Below are positions 15,665 to 17,160 of a stretch of DNA of 17,160 nt, one piece after another (within the stretch, counting starts at the first letter, position 1; every line of letters begins with the position of its first letter). Source of the stretch: Willaertia magna (lineage: Eukaryota; Heterolobosea; Eutetramitea; Acrasida; Naegleriidae). Made by a program: the position numbers and the translations under genes. The notes beneath the pieces were generated by a model. It worked only from the letters and a program-made list of their open reading frames with translations, was not told where the DNA came from and did no database searches. The stretch is taken from assembly GCA_902984215.1 (NCBI GenBank), contig CADWAF010004328.1, positions 1-17,160 of the forward strand, in the 5' to 3' direction.

Positions 15665-16965
15665 ATGTATTTTTTATAAAAAAAAATATCTCTACAACAA
15701 AAAAAAAAGTATCTCTATAATAAAAAAAGTACCTCTACAACAAAAAAAAGTATCTTCATAAAAATTATCATAATAATATAAAACTATTGATTATTTTAAA
15801 TTAATAGAAAAAGTTAATAAAATATAAAATAAATATTTATATTATAAACTATTCATTTATAATGATAGTATTGTTGATTATGATATTTATTTAAAAACTT
15901 ATTTTAAAAAAGATTTTTTATACTTTATAGAATTACAAAATATAGTTATATAATTGTTAGATCAAAAATTGTATATTAATATAATAAATATAAAGATTAT
16001 GATTTTAAATAAAATATATGAATATATATTAATTTTTAATGTTGATTATTTATTAATATTTGTATAAAATTATCAATTAAATGATTTTGTAAATAATTTT
16101 TATAGTAATATTGATTTAAATATAATTAAATTAATATTTATTCTTATAATAATTAATAATAATCATTTTCAATTTTTAATATTTAAGAAAACAAATAATA
16201 AAAATAATATATATTAAAAAAATACTTACAAAAGAAAATATAATAATGATATAATAAAAATTTTTTCAAAAATAATTAACAAATATTATTTAAAAAACAA
16301 TATTAAATTAAAACAATTTAAATATATAAAACTATTAATTCTAAATCAATGTAATAATAAAAGTTGTGGTTGTTATATAATATTTATAATGAAATACTTA
16401 TTTATTTTAAAAAATACAATTAATTTTTATTTATTATCTGCGTATATCAATTTTAAAAAATATTACAATATAGAGATATTATTTTAAAAAAGTTTTAAAT
16501 TATTTTTGTGGTCAAAAATAGTTAAAAGAATTAAACAGTGTGAATTATTTGAAATATGAAGAATTTTTAAAAAGTTTAAAAGAGTTTGTGTTAAAAAATG
16601 ATAAAAGCTTATTAAAGTTTTTAAAAATAAAAACATTAAAATTGTTAATATTAATACATGGTATTTTTTGTTATAAATTGAATAATTTTATAAAACTAAA
16701 ATTATTAAATATTTTTTTTATAAATTTTTATAAAAGAAAAGAATTTGAAAATAATAAATATGTAAAAGATTTATTATTAAAAAATTATAATTTTTATAAA
16801 ATTATTACATTTTTTTTAAAAAATATACTTATTATATTTACAAAAAATATAAAGTTAAAAAAGAAGATATTAGATAATATTAATTTTAATTTAAATTCTA
16901 ATTTATATGTTTTTAAATTATATAATTTATTTGCTTTTTTTAATGATATCATTAAATTAAAATAA
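15665..16965 (+). pseudogene. Decayed element gene C: Ulp1/adenovirus-type (clan CE) cysteine protease
   Basis: ATG 15665 leads into a repeat of a VSLQQKK-type heptapeptide, after which the frame settles (codons starting at multiples of 3) until about 16540. This frame contains NNNHFQFLIF with the catalytic His at 16164-16166, and LNQCNNKSCGCY with Gln at 16347-16349 and Cys at 16365-16367. Gln lies six residues before Cys and His 67 before it, the spacing of Ulp1 family proteases (yeast Ulp1: H514, Q574, C580). The expected Asp, about 17 residues after His, is not seen; a TAA is at +17 and an Asn at +19. TAA interrupts the frame at 15825, 15951, 16065, 16215 and 16485, among others, with a TGA near 16552. 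Near 16540 the coding character moves to the next frame, which is open for 141 codons to TAA 16963-16965. The enzyme would process element proteins or remove ubiquitin-like tags. It is almost surely inactive if the standard code applies. Confidence 0.6.
15686..15770 (+). repeat. Heptapeptide-coding repeat (about 21 bp) with CAA/TAA interchange
   Basis: Units start at 15686 (ATATCTCTACAACAA), 15709 (GTATCTCTATAATAA), 15729 (GTACCTCTACAACAA) and 15750 (GTATCTTCATAAAAA), each followed by an A-run of varying length. Intervals are 23, 20 and 21 bp, so A-run slippage produces a net frame change. At the two codons that are CAA CAA in units 1 and 3, unit 2 has TAA TAA, an exact C-to-T difference. Confidence 0.7.
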
Positions 16966-17160
16966 TTAAATACTGAAATTAAATCATTAAATAATAATAT
17001 TTACTATAAATAACATAAATAACATTGTTTTAAAGAAATTTAAATATTAAAATTTAACAAATCAACTTACAAAACTATTTTTAAAAATCTTAGCAGTTCC
17101 ATAGTTTTTTTAAGAAAAAAAATAAGAGTTTTTTTACAGAAATTTGCAAAATCTATATAA
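16966..17160. other. AT-rich right edge without a recognisable gene
   Basis: Nothing coding is evident. C and G become slightly more frequent after about 17085 (CTTAGCAGTTCCATAG), which might mark the approach of the element's end or another gene. The window is too short to decide. Confidence 0.4.

Larger units (their letters stand above)
12560..17160 (+). mobile_element. Extremely AT-rich decayed element with recoded-looking genes (virus-like or transposon-like)
   Basis: Base composition changes from roughly 70% A+T in the host genes to nearly 90% here, with CpG almost absent. Conventional ORFs are nearly lacking, yet three successive plus-strand coding frames can be followed if TAA/TAG is read as Gln and TGA as Trp. 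They are separated by short gaps (14516-14685 and 15440-15664) and each is broken by one or more frame changes. One encodes a Ulp1-like protease, a gene type found in Maverick/Polinton elements, some Mutator-like elements and adenovirus-like genomes. The left boundary is set by composition only; no terminal repeat or target duplication was found, and the right end may lie outside the window. Foreign DNA joined by assembly is an alternative. Confidence 0.5.

Noticed and set aside
16540..16965. Independent 141-residue gene
   Set aside because: It has no ATG start (GTG only) and follows directly from the protease-like frame after a one-base shift. It is better read as the C-terminal part of relic C.
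12560..17160. Mitochondrial DNA insertion
   Set aside because: High AT and TGA read as Trp would fit, but TAA in frame does not, no mitochondrial gene is recognisable, and a Ulp1-like protease is not mitochondrial.
12560..17160. Simple non-coding AT-rich spacer or centromeric DNA next to the H3 variant
   Set aside because: Tempting because a centromeric histone gene is nearby, but gene location says nothing about centromere position, and protein-like frames with a protease signature argue against plain spacer.

Overview
The window looks like nuclear DNA from an AT-rich, compact protist genome. Genes lie close together on both strands, convergent gaps are as short as about 30-60 bp, and the two introns I can place are short GT-AG introns. 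The proteins are eukaryotic: a histone H3 variant, an actin-related protein, an F-box/ankyrin-like protein, and VIT-vWA and RCC1-like families. The host genes use the standard code: the 1079-codon and 962-codon frames contain no in-frame TAA and end at TAA. A heterolobosean amoeba (Naegleria/Willaertia-like) or another amoeboid protist is my best guess from style alone; no marker settles it.

Left part (1-12063), host genes: the 3' end of a spliced RCC1-like gene (1-938, +); a DEDDy 3'-5' exonuclease fused to PUF-type repeats (1202-2772, -, broken by one frame change); a large F-box/LRR/FG/ankyrin-like protein (2925-5810, -); an orphan SPRY-like fragment (5922-6183, +); a 54-residue coiled-coil protein (6317-6481, +); a divergent histone H3 variant, possibly centromeric, with a long tail that carries an internal copy of the canonical H3 K9 motif (6511-7494, -); a divergent actin-related protein with altered catalytic residues (7580-8761, +); and a VIT-vWA-RGG-TPR-DUF2135 protein (8824-12063, -). 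The H3 variant and the actin-related protein share an 85-bp divergent promoter.

Right part (about 12.5-17.16 kb): base composition drops abruptly to extreme AT richness and almost no conventional ORF exists. Read with TAA/TAG treated as glutamine and TGA as tryptophan, three successive plus-strand coding frames appear (12739-14515, 14686-15439, 15665-16965), each interrupted by frame changes at homopolymers or triplet repeats. The third carries the His...Gln-x5-Cys-Gly signature of a Ulp1/adenovirus-type (clan CE) cysteine protease with correct spacing. CAA and TAA interchange between copies of an internal repeat. The stretch is therefore either a mobile or virus-like element decayed by C-to-T/G-to-A mutation, or one with a non-standard genetic code. 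I favour decay but cannot exclude recoding, nor an assembly junction with foreign DNA. This is the most unusual part of the window.
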